NCBI GenBank assembly: GCA_026981825.1
Contig: JALSID010000376.1
Coordinates: 1-45,520 of the forward strand
Origin: Planctomycetota bacterium
Lineage (GTDB): Bacteria; Planctomycetota; Planctomycetia; JALXBF01
Direction: 5' to 3'
Length of the DNA: 45,520 bases
In this document: one piece after another, positions 34,794-44,249 of the stretch
How positions within the stretch are numbered: position 1 is the first letter of the stretch
Layout: each line of letters opens with the position of its first letter
Position numbers and translations under genes: made by a program
The notes under the pieces: model-generated
What the model was told of the DNA's origin: nothing
What the model saw: only the letters and a program-made list of their open reading frames with translations
Databases searched by the model: none

Positions 34794-36254
34794 ATGAAAG
34801 CGACCTCGTCCGGTGCATCGCAGAGCCGTACGACAGATCGGCCGTTTGGTTCCGTTTCGCAGCAGCCAAGCGGGCAGGAGATCTGGAGGCCAGGGCCCCC
34901 GCGTGGGGGCAGAGGAGTTCGATCCGGAAAAAGGCGGTCTACAGCCGCTGTCGTTGTGGTGCTCACAGGCACCCTTCTGGCGGTGCTCCTGCCGCTCGAC
35001 CCGGCCGCACGTGGAGACGATCAACCCAGCCCCCAGGACATCGCGGCCTCCCTACGCGCCGCATACGATACGATCGCTCCCGGCTTAGTGCTGAAGTGGC
35101 GTCAGCGCTCGTTAACGGTCCCTCTCTTTGAAAAACAGGTGAGCCTGGAGCTGATGTGGCGGGCTGCGGATGAGAGAACCGATGCGACCTACGTGGTCCG
35201 CTATGTGCACGAGAGCATGGAGGGGGAAGGTTGGGAGCTGTCCGTGCACGCCAAGATGCTGCGGGGCGAGATCCTGTACGAGCTGGTCGGGACCCGCTAT
35301 CGCTACCGGCACGGCAAGCGAGCAGAACGCGTCGATCCCCTCGGATGGTCGAACGTGCTCATCGAAACAGTTGAACGTTCGATGCGTATGGCTCGCAACC
35401 CTGAAAAGCGATTTCCCCCGCCTTTAAACTGGGTGACCTGCACCGATCCCTACCTTACCGCTCTCGGCATGTGCGTTGGCCCCTACCAGGGGGGCCTCAG
35501 ACTGCTGTCACCCGACGATTGGTTCGGCGCTTCGGCAGGGCTGATCCATTCGGGGGGGCAGCACGAGCACGCCTACTGGGATCGGTCCGGTGTCAAGGAG
35601 CTCTCGAAGCAGTTCGTGATGGCGCTACCGGAGTTCGTGATGCGTGGTCAGGTGGTGGGGGCAAAGACCGGCCCCCACGGCCTCGTGGTTGAGCTGGTCG
35701 GCCCTGCCGGTCACCGGGTGTGGCTTGCGGAACGGTACGGCTACCAGCCGGTTCGATGGGAGTGGCATTGTCCGGCGGGTGGACACCTGGTTGCCGTTGG
35801 AGAGTTCTCCGACTATCGGCAGATCACCGAAAGACTTTGGCTGCCTTTTCGGTTTCGGCGCGAGTACAAGGGCGAGTGGTTCGGCTTGCAGGAAGACCGG
35901 GTGGTGGAGTTCGAGATTGAGCGTGCCGAGGGGCGGGTCCCGAGCACGGAGGAGCTCGAGGAGCTTTTTTTCGCCCAGGTCCCCGAGCAGAAGTGCTACG
36001 TGCTGGATTACCGCTGGGTCAAGGATCCATGGACGGACAGGGAGGTGGCAGTCAGTTATCCCTGGGTTCGAGACCGAGCGCATCGGGAGCAGCTCAGACG
36101 TCAGGCCCTAGCTAGGAAGCGCGCTGTGTTTGATGCCCTCCGGAGAGGTGTGCCGGTTCCTCGTTGGGCTGCTTTGCCGGTCGTTGTCGTCACGGCTATC
36201 GCGACGCTCGCGCTGCTGCTCCTGTGGCGGACGATCTGGCGAAACAGGGGGTAG
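34794..36254 (+). CDS. Exported protein with C-terminal membrane anchor, unknown function
   Basis: 486 residues from ATG 34794 (AAGGG eight bases upstream). The first 45 residues are low-complexity; then comes KRRSTAAVVVVLTGTLLAVL, a signal peptide or anchor with a basic n-region, so the real start may lie later, although no better start codon is seen. The mature part is beta-rich with many aromatics (VSLELMWRAADERTDATYVV, ELSVHAKMLRGEILYELVGT, HVWLAERYGYQPVRWEWHCP-type) and has strands recalling LolA/LolB-like or MucB-like sheets. Residues about 455-477 (LPVVVVTAIATLALLLLWRT) form a C-terminal membrane span followed by WRNRG. Function not recognised. It is monocistronic. Confidence 0.75.
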   Translation: MKATSSGASQSRTTDRPFGSVSQQPSGQEIWRPGPPRGGRGVRSGKRRSTAAVVVVLTGTLLAVLLPLDPAARGDDQPSPQDIAASLRAAYDTIAPGLVLKWRQRSLTVPLFEKQVSLELMWRAADERTDATYVVRYVHESMEGEGWELSVHAKMLRGEILYELVGTRYRYRHGKRAERVDPLGWSNVLIETVERSMRMARNPEKRFPPPLNWVTCTDPYLTALGMCVGPYQGGLRLLSPDDWFGASAGLIHSGGQHEHAYWDRSGVKELSKQFVMALPEFVMRGQVVGAKTGPHGLVVELVGPAGHRVWLAERYGYQPVRWEWHCPAGGHLVAVGEFSDYRQITERLWLPFRFRREYKGEWFGLQEDRVVEFEIERAEGRVPSTEELEELFFAQVPEQKCYVLDYRWVKDPWTDREVAVSYPWVRDRAHREQLRRQALARKRAVFDALRRGVPVPRWAALPVVVVTAIATLALLLLWRTIWRNRG

Positions 36255-36938
36255 CGCCGCCAGAGCCTGATGTGGGGGGGCATGTGGGCCTCGCGGCTCA
36301 CGGCCGACGCTGCCGCGACTTAAGGGCGGACGTGGCACTCCCGCTGGCGCGGGGCTCGGATCGTCCACGAGGTATCGCCCGGCGGGCAGTCGCGCAGCCG
36401 GTCCGACGGGGACCACCGTGAGCCCATTCGAGAGAACCGCGGCCGAAGGGTGTTGTGTGTGATGGTCAGGACGCGGTGGAGAATTGCACTTGTAAACGGC
36501 CGAGCCACCGCGCCCCGGGCCTGCTCCGCGGGTGCAGCAGCACGTACCCGACGGTCCGAGGTACGGCTGGCCCCCTCGTTCGGCCCATGACCTTCGGTTG
36601 GGCTGCGGTGACGGCGGCGGCGTAAGAGGGGCAGGGAGAGCGCCGGCGCAGGGCGGTCCTCGCCGGGGGCAATGCTAGCCAGTTGAACCCTGGCTCCATC
36701 AACCGGTTGGGGCCGTCGGTTTGGGCTAGATTGAATATGCAGAGCGCGGTCGCCGTAACAGGCGCCAGAGGCAGGCGAAGCTGTGCGGCGAGACTGGCGA
36801 CAACCGTTTCCAACAGCGAGGGCGCGATTCACCCGGGCTGCTGCGTGGTGCTGAGAAGAGGTCTAAGGGGGTTGCGCTGCTAGCCAGCAGCCCCACGAGC
36901 AATCGAACCGCTCGCAGACCTGTCTGGGTGGCGGCAGG
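36255..36938. other. Convergent intergenic gap
   Basis: 684 bases between the 3' ends of the anchored protein and the leftward giant secreted protein. Open frames here look random. A low-GC patch (tagattgaatatgcag, about 36726-36741) could be a -10 region, but no gene follows. Nothing else is supported. Confidence 0.3.
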
Positions 36939-39722
36939 CTAGCGCGAGACGGGCGGGCGAGCGGCTTCAGCCTCAGGGATGGAGGCACGCGCCTCGACGA
37001 TGCCACGATAGGGGATAAAGCGTACGTCGAGGTCGTCAATCCGGGCTGCGCCGGCGCCGCGGAGTGTCACTGCCACCCGAAACGTCTGACCACGCCGGAC
37101 AGGCCGAAGCAGAACGACTGATCGCCAGCCGGAAGAAACGGTCGCCAACCGATACGCGAACGGTACGCCCCAGACCGTGTCGTACACGAGACACGCCGCG
37201 CTATCGGGCCGAAGCGGCTGAGCGATCCGTACGCGTAGCCGAACGACGTATACCCCGTCCTCCGGTGTTTCAAGGGGGCGGCTGTACAGGGTAACCCCCG
37301 TTTCGCCGTCGAAGACTGCCGTGCTCACCCCCTCCGGCGCCTGCACCGGCTCTACCTGCAGCTCCAGTCCGCGGCTTCGGTTAAATCCCCCGCCTGTTGT
37401 GACCAGAACGCCGCCGGTAAGGCCATCGGGCAGATCGAGGGCTTGGCTCCAGCCCGATCGTACGAGAGCATCGGGATCTTCAAAGTTTCCCTCCGGTAGC
37501 AGGTTTTCCCGGCGGGCATCGTTAAGAGACACGAGCCGGACAAGTTCACCGTGCTTCGGGAGTAGTTCCAGATGACCCAGGTAAGGTGAAGCAGCGGGAT
37601 CATAGCCACGCCGGGCGACCTCCCAAATACCCCGCTCAGCAAGCCGGCATACCCGCAACGCTTCAGCAGCAGCACGATAGCGTATAAGGGGGGATAATCC
37701 GGGAGAGGATGTGGCCCTTGCCAGCGGAACTTGCGCCCGGGCCAGGAGAGCGGTGGTCTCGGGTGGTACGGGGAACTGAGCAGCGTACCGCTCCAGCCGG
37801 GCCAGACGCTCTGCGGCGAGCTCCTCGAGGAAAGAAGCGGCCTCGGCGGCGTGCTGCCTCACCAGACGCCTCGAGTCGTCCAACAAGCGGCGATCCGTAC
37901 TTAACACCACGGCCGCTGCCGTATCGAACTCGCGTATCGTCACCTCCAATCCGCCTGCCACCCGTCGGCGCTGAAGGGGGATGATCCCCGCAGGGGTTAT
38001 CTGCCATGCGATCGCGGTTTCCGGCACACCCTCCACCACGAACGTGACCCGGTTGGCCGCAAGTTGGCCGGGCACCATCTGCGCCTGCGGTCCCATCCAC
38101 GCGATGAGGACGAGTGCCGCACGCGGCAACCGATAGATCGCGCCGCGGAACTCGTCGGCGACCTCGGGCACCGGGCGTGCCTGTGGGCGACCGGTGCTGA
38201 GCACACTCTGTAGCCGCTTCCGTTCCGCCTCAAACTCCCGTTCGCCGGCCCCCTGCACGAGGACACGGTCGAGCCGCAGCGGCTCCGGAGGACCCGCCGC
38301 CGCCACGAAAGGCTCGTACAGGCGAAGCTCGCGCACGCACAGAAGCACCCGGCGGATCGTGCGGTCGTCGGCCGCCGCATCATATCCCAGATCAAAGATC
38401 AAACCACGCGCACCTGCGATCAGGGCTCCGAATGCCAGCAGGCGAAGCTGTTCGTACGTCGCGCTTGCCGAGAGCTTCCCCGCGTAACCGCAGGGCACCG
38501 TCGCCCAGAGAAATGTGCCCGGACGCGCCAGGGCGTGCGCCAGAGCGGTCGCGTCGCAGTGATCCGCCAGCTCCAGTGTTGTTCCCAACGGGTTTTCGCC
38601 GAGAACGAGCCCGTCGCAAAGGTGGGTGAGCCGTGAGTACATGCTGTCGGCCACAACGAAGACAGGTCTGCTGTCGTCGAGGCGATGCAAGGCCCCGACC
38701 GCAACCCGGGCTCGTTCCAACAACTCTCGCCGTTGCTCCGCCGCCTTTGCCGTGGGCAGAAGCATGCGATGCCGGGCGTCGACAATCCAACCCGCGATGG
38801 GTCCGGCCGCGGCCAGCCGGGCGGCCATCGCTTGAACCTCCGCCTCCGCAACCGGTAACGCCCCGAGCTGGGGGATGGGTAGGACGCGGAGCAACCAACC
38901 GCTCTCGGAAGGGGGCGTTTCCGAGCCCGCGGCTGCGGCCACCACATAGCCGTCCACGCCAACCGGAAGCGGTCGGCGCTCGTGCCGCTTCAGCCGTAAG
39001 ACGATCGGAAGCCGCGGTACCCCATCGACCTGAAGCGACTCTCCGGCGATACGAATCGATGGCCCCTGCGAATCGGGAGGCGAGTCGATCTGTACCTCGG
39101 GAGCGGCAAGATCGTCCGCCGCAATCGGGTATGCGGATAGGTCGTCGATATAGACGTCGTAGACGCCGGCGCCGGAATAGACGTTCAGGATGACCTGGTC
39201 CACATAGGCGTCCTCGCTCTTAACGTCGCGCCCGAGCTGTGCGCGAACGAGACGGAGCTGACGCTCGAGGGCGGTGGCGAGGTCGTCTATACGGAGCTCC
39301 TGCCATTTGCCCGCTCTCTCGTACGTCGGGCCGGGGATGATGACGATCCGGCTGGACTCTTGCGGGGGGCCGGGGGGCTCGTGGGGAAGCACCGCTCTGA
39401 GCAGAAGCTGCGGGCCGGAGCGCGATGCCTTCAGCCAGAGCGACACGTAACCGTCCTTCGTGATCGCGATCCGGGGCAGCCGTGGATACCGAAAGAGAAC
39501 CTGGGTACCTCGCGTGGTGGCCAGGCTGATCGATTCGCTCCGACGACCACTGTGGACGCGCGTATCCGTTCTCGTGTGCGCACGCACGTGGACGGCGCAA
39601 TCGGAGGTGTCCTGTACCCAAGCCGTCACCGGCGTCTCGAACCCGTCGCGGTAGACGCCGGTGGGCGCGTCCGCTTGTGCCGGAGCCAGCGCAAGCAGGA
39701 CAAGAACGTATGTGCACGTCAC
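36939..39722 (-). CDS. Large secreted protein with jelly-roll and barrel-like regions, unknown function
   Basis: 927 residues. The signal peptide MTCTYVLVLLALAPAQADAP ends near residue 18. Residues about 24-200 form a carbohydrate-binding-like jelly roll (YRDGFETPVTAWVQ at the start, VYDVYIDDLSAYPI at the end). The middle, about 250-480, has PIAGWIVDARHRMLLPTAKA, FVVADSMYSRLTHLCDGLVL and RGLIFDLGYDAAADD, suggesting a TIM-barrel-like domain related to glycoside hydrolases, but I cannot point to a catalytic acid pair. A second jelly roll lies near the C-terminus (LLPEGNFEDPDALVRSGWSQ, ARIDDLDVRFIPYRG). Proteins of this build are common in planctomycete secretomes. Substrate and activity are unknown. 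It is monocistronic, divergent from the coiled-coil small gene. Confidence 0.82.
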   Translation of the reverse strand: MTCTYVLVLLALAPAQADAPTGVYRDGFETPVTAWVQDTSDCAVHVRAHTRTDTRVHSGRRSESISLATTRGTQVLFRYPRLPRIAITKDGYVSLWLKASRSGPQLLLRAVLPHEPPGPPQESSRIVIIPGPTYERAGKWQELRIDDLATALERQLRLVRAQLGRDVKSEDAYVDQVILNVYSGAGVYDVYIDDLSAYPIAADDLAAPEVQIDSPPDSQGPSIRIAGESLQVDGVPRLPIVLRLKRHERRPLPVGVDGYVVAAAAGSETPPSESGWLLRVLPIPQLGALPVAEAEVQAMAARLAAAGPIAGWIVDARHRMLLPTAKAAEQRRELLERARVAVGALHRLDDSRPVFVVADSMYSRLTHLCDGLVLGENPLGTTLELADHCDATALAHALARPGTFLWATVPCGYAGKLSASATYEQLRLLAFGALIAGARGLIFDLGYDAAADDRTIRRVLLCVRELRLYEPFVAAAGPPEPLRLDRVLVQGAGEREFEAERKRLQSVLSTGRPQARPVPEVADEFRGAIYRLPRAALVLIAWMGPQAQMVPGQLAANRVTFVVEGVPETAIAWQITPAGIIPLQRRRVAGGLEVTIREFDTAAAVVLSTDRRLLDDSRRLVRQHAAEAASFLEELAAERLARLERYAAQFPVPPETTALLARAQVPLARATSSPGLSPLIRYRAAAEALRVCRLAERGIWEVARRGYDPAASPYLGHLELLPKHGELVRLVSLNDARRENLLPEGNFEDPDALVRSGWSQALDLPDGLTGGVLVTTGGGFNRSRGLELQVEPVQAPEGVSTAVFDGETGVTLYSRPLETPEDGVYVVRLRVRIAQPLRPDSAACLVYDTVWGVPFAYRLATVSSGWRSVVLLRPVRRGQTFRVAVTLRGAGAARIDDLDVRFIPYRGIVEARASIPEAEAARPPVSR

Positions 39723-40002
39723 GATGAAGCCCTCCTGGCTTCTTCAGCCCTGCCCCCGTGGCTTTTGGTCGCGACGGGAACCAGGGCGCAGCTTCTCCGC
39801 CGGCCCATTCTAACCACCTGTTGGCTTTAAGCAACGCTGTTTGTGGTCGTGTGGCAGCGCCAGGCCAGAGCGGCCCGGGTTGCCCATGCACAACCATCGT
39901 TGCTACAAGGTGTTGCGATCTTTCTCCCGCTCCGTGTTGCTTCGGCACGGCATGTGTATTGGGAAGCCGGGCGAAACCTTGGGATCCAGGCGGAGAACCG
40001 AC

Positions 40003-40281
40003 ATGTCGCATCAACCACGCTTCCGCACGAAGGTCCAGCCCGCTTTGCCTCTTTCGCTGCGGCAACTTGGCGAGGAGATCGCCCGGCTACCGAAGTGGCA
40101 TCGCGAGCGGCTTGAACCGATCTACAAGCGCGTCGTGGACGCCTTCAAGATGCGTACCCGCGTGATGCAGCTCGCTCGTGAAGCGCTCGAACAGGCGAAG
40201 CTGGAAATCAGCCTGCTCAAGTTCGACAACGAAGTAACGAAGAAGGAAAACGAGCGGTTGCGGAAACAACTCGATCAGTGA
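40003..40281 (+). CDS. Small coiled-coil protein, conserved-looking, unknown function
   Basis: 92 residues from ATG 40003, with GGAG seven bases upstream; a longer frame to 39841 has no clear protein features. The sequence has LPLSLRQLGEEIARLPKWHR, then a charged helix RVVDAFKMRTRVMQLAREAL and EQAKLEISLLKFDNEVTKKE ending NERLRKQLDQ, so more than half is predicted coiled coil. The LxxQxxEIARLPxxxR start reminds me of small helical proteins seen in planctomycetes, with no known role. It converges with the GT4 gene and overlaps its 3' end by 7 bases. Confidence 0.7.
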   Translation: MSHQPRFRTKVQPALPLSLRQLGEEIARLPKWHRERLEPIYKRVVDAFKMRTRVMQLAREALEQAKLEISLLKFDNEVTKKENERLRKQLDQ

Positions 40282-41408
40282 CGGCTGCCCTTTGCGATCA
40301 GTTCGCGGTAGAGGCGTTCGTACGCGTCGACCACGGAGCGCAGAGAGTAGCGCTCGACGACGAACCGGCGCGCCGCGCGCCCCAGCCGACGCCGAACTTC
40401 GGCGTTTCGCAGCAAGCAAAGGAGTTTTTGGGCCAGCTCGTCTGTATCGGTGGGATCGAAGAGCAAACCGGTCTGACCTTCGCTAACCAGGTCCGTGTTA
40501 CCGCCGATCCGCGACACGGCCACGGCCAGCCCGGCGGCCATGGCTTCGAGCAGAGCGTTGCTCATCCCCTCGGCCACGCTGGGTAGCACGAACACGTCTG
40601 CTGCGCGCAGGTAGGGGACGACGTCGGTCTGAGCACCGGCGAAGAGGACAGACGCGGCAACGCCCAGTTTGTCGGACAGGGCTCGAAGACGGGCCTCCTC
40701 CGGGCCAGCCCCCACAAGAATCAGGGAGGCTGGGACACGACGGACAACCTGACGCCATGCGTGCAGCAGAACGTCCAGATTCTTTTGGGGATGAAGCCGG
40801 CCCGTAAAGATCACCCGAGGACGAGGGGGAAGTTTCTGCTCAAGGGGGGATTCCCCGGGAGAGAACTCGTCCGTATCTATCCCGCTACCGATCAAACGCA
40901 CGCGTTCCGGGCACACACCGAACTCGATCAACTCCTCGCGAATCTCGTTCGAGATCGCGACGAAGCAGTCGTTGCGGAGGATCCAGCGGCGGAGCAGACG
41001 CCGCCCCCGTGTCCGCTGCCACTGCCGGTACTCGCCGTACGGCCCAGACGCTGCGGGCTGCACCAACGTGGGGCACCTCAAGCGGGGCCGTGCCCAGCCG
41101 CTGGCCGCCGCTTCCCAGAGCGACTGGTGGCAGTGAACGATATCGGCGTCCGTAGCTAACTGAAGCAGCGCGCGGCGCATGTGAACCAGAAACGTTACCC
41201 CAAACAGGGGGCCGAGTTCCCGCGGACATACCGCACGTACGATCTCGATCCCCTGGTGTTCTTCCCGGCACGGACGATCCGGCAACGCGCGGGTCAGCAC
41301 GCTCACCCGGTGACCGCGACGTGCCAACTCCACCGCCTGCCGCCGCGCCTGTCGCTCCGCGCCGCTTTCCCGCGGCCAAAACCAACTTATGCAGAAGACG
41401 ACCTTCAC
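40275..41408 (-). CDS. GT4-family glycosyltransferase (GT-B fold), second copy
   Basis: 377 residues from a GTG at 41408. It begins VVFCISWFWPRESGAERQAR with the acceptor-side GAExQ motif. Donor-side blocks are RPRVIFTGRLHPQKNLDVLL, SLILVGAGPEEARLRALSDK, VLFAGAQTDVVPYLRAADVF and the EX7E loop PSVAEGMSNALLEAMAAGLA. This places it in the CAZy GT4 group, like the enzyme at 18006-19211, with which it shares a general layout but no close sequence identity by eye. Sugar donor and acceptor are unknown. It overlaps the convergent coiled-coil gene at its 3' end and is divergent from the DUF4962/heparinase-like gene. Confidence 0.92.
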   Translation of the reverse strand: MKVVFCISWFWPRESGAERQARRQAVELARRGHRVSVLTRALPDRPCREEHQGIEIVRAVCPRELGPLFGVTFLVHMRRALLQLATDADIVHCHQSLWEAAASGWARPRLRCPTLVQPAASGPYGEYRQWQRTRGRRLLRRWILRNDCFVAISNEIREELIEFGVCPERVRLIGSGIDTDEFSPGESPLEQKLPPRPRVIFTGRLHPQKNLDVLLHAWRQVVRRVPASLILVGAGPEEARLRALSDKLGVAASVLFAGAQTDVVPYLRAADVFVLPSVAEGMSNALLEAMAAGLAVAVSRIGGNTDLVSEGQTGLLFDPTDTDELAQKLLCLLRNAEVRRRLGRAARRFVVERYSLRSVVDAYERLYRELIAKGSRH

Positions 41409-41750
41409 GATCCGGTTTCCCTAATTCCCTCCTGACCCACGCGACCTGGCCTTCCAGCCTGCCGCGTCCAGCCGCAAATCCCGCCCCGAAACGGTTGCTC
41501 ATCGATTCCATTCTTTGTAGTGCTTCTGCGGCAGGCTCGTTCGCCAGAAGGCTGGGCATAGAGCGTTGCGCACGCGGTGCCCCCAGGAGTCTATCGAAGT
41601 GCCGAACTGCGGCGATCGGCCCTAACCGCCAGTACGAACTCATCCCGACGGTTCCAAACAGGATAAGCTCGATCGACTTTACAATACAAGCTCAGGAGTC
41701 CGCCCTCCGTGCGTGTTCCAGATTTCCCGCCGACCTAGCGGAGTTCCTCC
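41409..41750. other. Divergent promoter region between GT4 and heparinase-like genes
   Basis: 342 bases. A -10-like TACAAT lies at 41680-41685 within a low-GC patch (gactttacaatacaag), oriented toward the heparinase-like gene and about 65 bases before its ATG. No matching -35 at 17-base spacing was seen. Confidence 0.4.
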
Positions 41751-44120
41751 ATGTGGAAGAGTGCATGTGTGGCGCTGGTGATTCTGACTGCGGCCCCCGA
41801 CCGTGCTCCTCGACCCGGAGAATGGGGTTACCGACCCCGGGACGGGGCCACGGTGAGCGTGAATCCCCCCTCGCTCACGTGGGTTCATGACACACGCGCA
41901 CGGTTCTACGAGGTGCAATGGTCACGAGATCGAGCTTTCAGGAACCCCACCGGCGTCCGCCCGGTTCGCTGGTGCGCTTACACGCATTACAGACCGCTCA
42001 AACCTGGCACCTACTTTTGGCGATACCGGCTCTGGTATCAGGGGGGTAACGTATCGGAATGGAGCCGGGTGCGTCGGTTTACGGTGCCGGCCGATGCCGT
42101 CGTCTTCCCCCAACCACGGCTGGAAACGCTTCGCGAACGGATCGGCCGCCGGCACCCGAGGCTGTTCTTTCGGGCCGACGAGTTGGCCGCGCTCCGCTCT
42201 TGGGCGCAGCACGAGGGCCGGGCTGTGCTGGAGGCGTTGAGGGCCGACGCGGATCGGTTCATCCGCAGGGGGCCTACGCCTGAACCCAAGGTGATGGGGA
42301 CCATCCGTAACCCGGAGACGCGAGCGTTTTGGTGGCCAAACCGAGAGCAGACGCTCCGAGCGTGCCGTGAGGCGGAGACAATCGCACTCGTCTACCTGAT
42401 GACGGGGGAAGAACGCTACGGCAATGCTGCCCGTCGGTGGCTGCTGCACCTGGCAAGCTGGGATTCCGATGGTCCCACCAACTTCTCGCTCAACTGCGAG
42501 GCCGCGAAACCCTTGCTCCATCGACTGCCTCGCGTCTACGACTGGATCGCCAACGACTTGAGCGATTCCGAGCGCCGGCAGGTCCTTGCGGTCATCAGGC
42601 GGCGCGCGCTCGATGCCTGGCGGAGTTGGGAGGTACGCGAGGGGAACGGTCACCTGAACGCACCCTACAACAGCCATGGGAACAGAACGTGGCACAAGCT
42701 GGGGGAATGTGCGATCGCAACTCTCGGAGAGATCCCCGAGGCGGAGACGTGGCTCGATTATGCGGTCACCAAGTTCTACGCCGCTTATCCGGTGTGGAGT
42801 GACGACGACGGCGGGTGGCATGAGGGGCTGAGTTACTGGGCGGGCTACATGTACAAGTTCGTCTGGTGGGCCGAAGCGGCTCGGACGAGTCTTGGCATCG
42901 ACGTCTTTCGCAAACCCTACTTTAGCCGAGTGGGGGACTACGCCCTGTACACGGCTCCACCGGGATCGCCGGACATGGGCTTTGGGGACCTCTCCTACCG
43001 GCCCCCGTCAGCCCGATGGTCCTTTGTCCCATACTTCGCGATCAGGACGAACAACCCCTATCTCGCCTGGTGGGCCGACGCCTGGCATATGCAACTGAAA
43101 ACCGACGACCCCCTTGTGCGCGTCCTCTGGGCTCGGCTCCGGGCCATCAATGGGAAACCACCGCTGAATCTGCCAACCTCAAAGGTGTTTCGAGGCACCG
43201 GGGTTGCCGTTCTGAACGCGACGTTGCTGGACTCCGCGTCCAACGTTCAGATCCGCTTCAAGTCGAGCCCATTCGGCCGCCAGAGCCACGGCCATGACCC
43301 CCACAATTCGTTCACCCTGAACGCATACGGTGACCAGCTCCTGGTGAACTGCGTTTACCGAGACTGGCACGGGAGTCCGTTCCATACCCGGTGGTGCTGG
43401 AGCACACGAGCGCACAACGCCGTGCTTGTCGACCACCGTGGGCAGAAGCCGCACAGTCCGGACCCCTACGGGCGGATCGTCGCGTGGCAATTCACCAGGA
43501 CCATCGACTACGTGGCGGGGGAAGCATCGGCTGCCTACGAAGGCCGGTTGCAGAAGTTCTTGCGGCATATGCTGTTCGTAAAGCCCGATCTGGTTCTCAT
43601 TGTGGACGAACTGGTAGCGACCAGGCCAAGCACATTGCAATGGATGTTCCATGCCCTCGGACCGTTTCGCCTGGACGAACGGAACCGTCGGGTGCGGGTC
43701 AACCGCTCAAATGCGTCGTTAACGATTGATCTGGTCTGTCCGGCCGATCTGGGGTTCCGACAGTGGAGCGGATTTGAGCCCCCTCCGGACCGGAAGTTCA
43801 TGCGTGGCCGTACGTTCCCGACGCACTGGCACCTGGAGGTGAGCACGACGGAACCGAGCAGGTCCGCCTACCAGGTCGCCGTCCTCCGACCACAGCGGGC
43901 ATCCGCCTCACGTGACCTTCCGCCGGTCCGTGTCGAGTGGCGGGAGGACACGCTCGTTGTGACGGTTCAACGCCCGGGGGGAGAGAACGCGCGCGTGGAA
44001 CTGGCCCGACCCAACTTCACCGCCGGCGCGACCGGCCGTTCGTCCGAGCGCCCATTCGCACGGGTTCAACTGGGTGCAGAGTCCACGCCAATCTTTGTAC
44101 CGCGCCCGGCAGACGATTAG
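41751..44120 (+). CDS. DUF4962 / heparinase II/III-like polysaccharide lyase-type protein
   Basis: 789 residues from ATG 41751 (GGAG eight bases upstream). A short signal peptide (WKSACVALVILTAAPDRAP) is followed by a fibronectin-like part (NPPSLTWVHDTRARFYEVQW, PGTYFWRYRLWYQGGNVSEW). A DUF4962-type helical toroid then begins at HPRLFFRADELAALRSWAQH and includes FSLNCEAAKPLLHRLPRVYD, NAPYNSHGNRTWHKLGECAI and DDDGGWHEGLSYWAGYMYKF with conserved His/Tyr. The C-terminal heparinase II/III beta-sandwich is seen in SSPFGRQSHGHDPHNSFTLN, RWCWSTRAHNAVLVDHRGQK and LFVKPDLVLIVDEL. Such proteins degrade uronic-acid polysaccharides such as alginate or heparin-like glycans in the periplasm or outside. The exact substrate is not readable. 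Neighbouring genes suggest glycan turnover. Confidence 0.9.
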   Translation: MWKSACVALVILTAAPDRAPRPGEWGYRPRDGATVSVNPPSLTWVHDTRARFYEVQWSRDRAFRNPTGVRPVRWCAYTHYRPLKPGTYFWRYRLWYQGGNVSEWSRVRRFTVPADAVVFPQPRLETLRERIGRRHPRLFFRADELAALRSWAQHEGRAVLEALRADADRFIRRGPTPEPKVMGTIRNPETRAFWWPNREQTLRACREAETIALVYLMTGEERYGNAARRWLLHLASWDSDGPTNFSLNCEAAKPLLHRLPRVYDWIANDLSDSERRQVLAVIRRRALDAWRSWEVREGNGHLNAPYNSHGNRTWHKLGECAIATLGEIPEAETWLDYAVTKFYAAYPVWSDDDGGWHEGLSYWAGYMYKFVWWAEAARTSLGIDVFRKPYFSRVGDYALYTAPPGSPDMGFGDLSYRPPSARWSFVPYFAIRTNNPYLAWWADAWHMQLKTDDPLVRVLWARLRAINGKPPLNLPTSKVFRGTGVAVLNATLLDSASNVQIRFKSSPFGRQSHGHDPHNSFTLNAYGDQLLVNCVYRDWHGSPFHTRWCWSTRAHNAVLVDHRGQKPHSPDPYGRIVAWQFTRTIDYVAGEASAAYEGRLQKFLRHMLFVKPDLVLIVDELVATRPSTLQWMFHALGPFRLDERNRRVRVNRSNASLTIDLVCPADLGFRQWSGFEPPPDRKFMRGRTFPTHWHLEVSTTEPSRSAYQVAVLRPQRASASRDLPPVRVEWREDTLVVTVQRPGGENARVELARPNFTAGATGRSSERPFARVQLGAESTPIFVPRPADD

Positions 44121-44249
44121 GTCGATGCCGAGCTGCCAACCGCAGCATTGCTGCTTCTCGGATGCGTGCAACCAGAACCTAGGTCTGGGACGGAACGAAC
44201 GCCGGCTCCTACTGGTCGCTTCTGCGTGGATTGGACAGGGGGGTGCGAA

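Noticed and set aside
34133..34972. Long minus-strand frame (279 codons)
   Set aside because: It overlaps the start of the plus-strand gene at 34794, is rich in Arg, Pro, Ser and Cys, and has no recognisable domain or ribosome-binding site.
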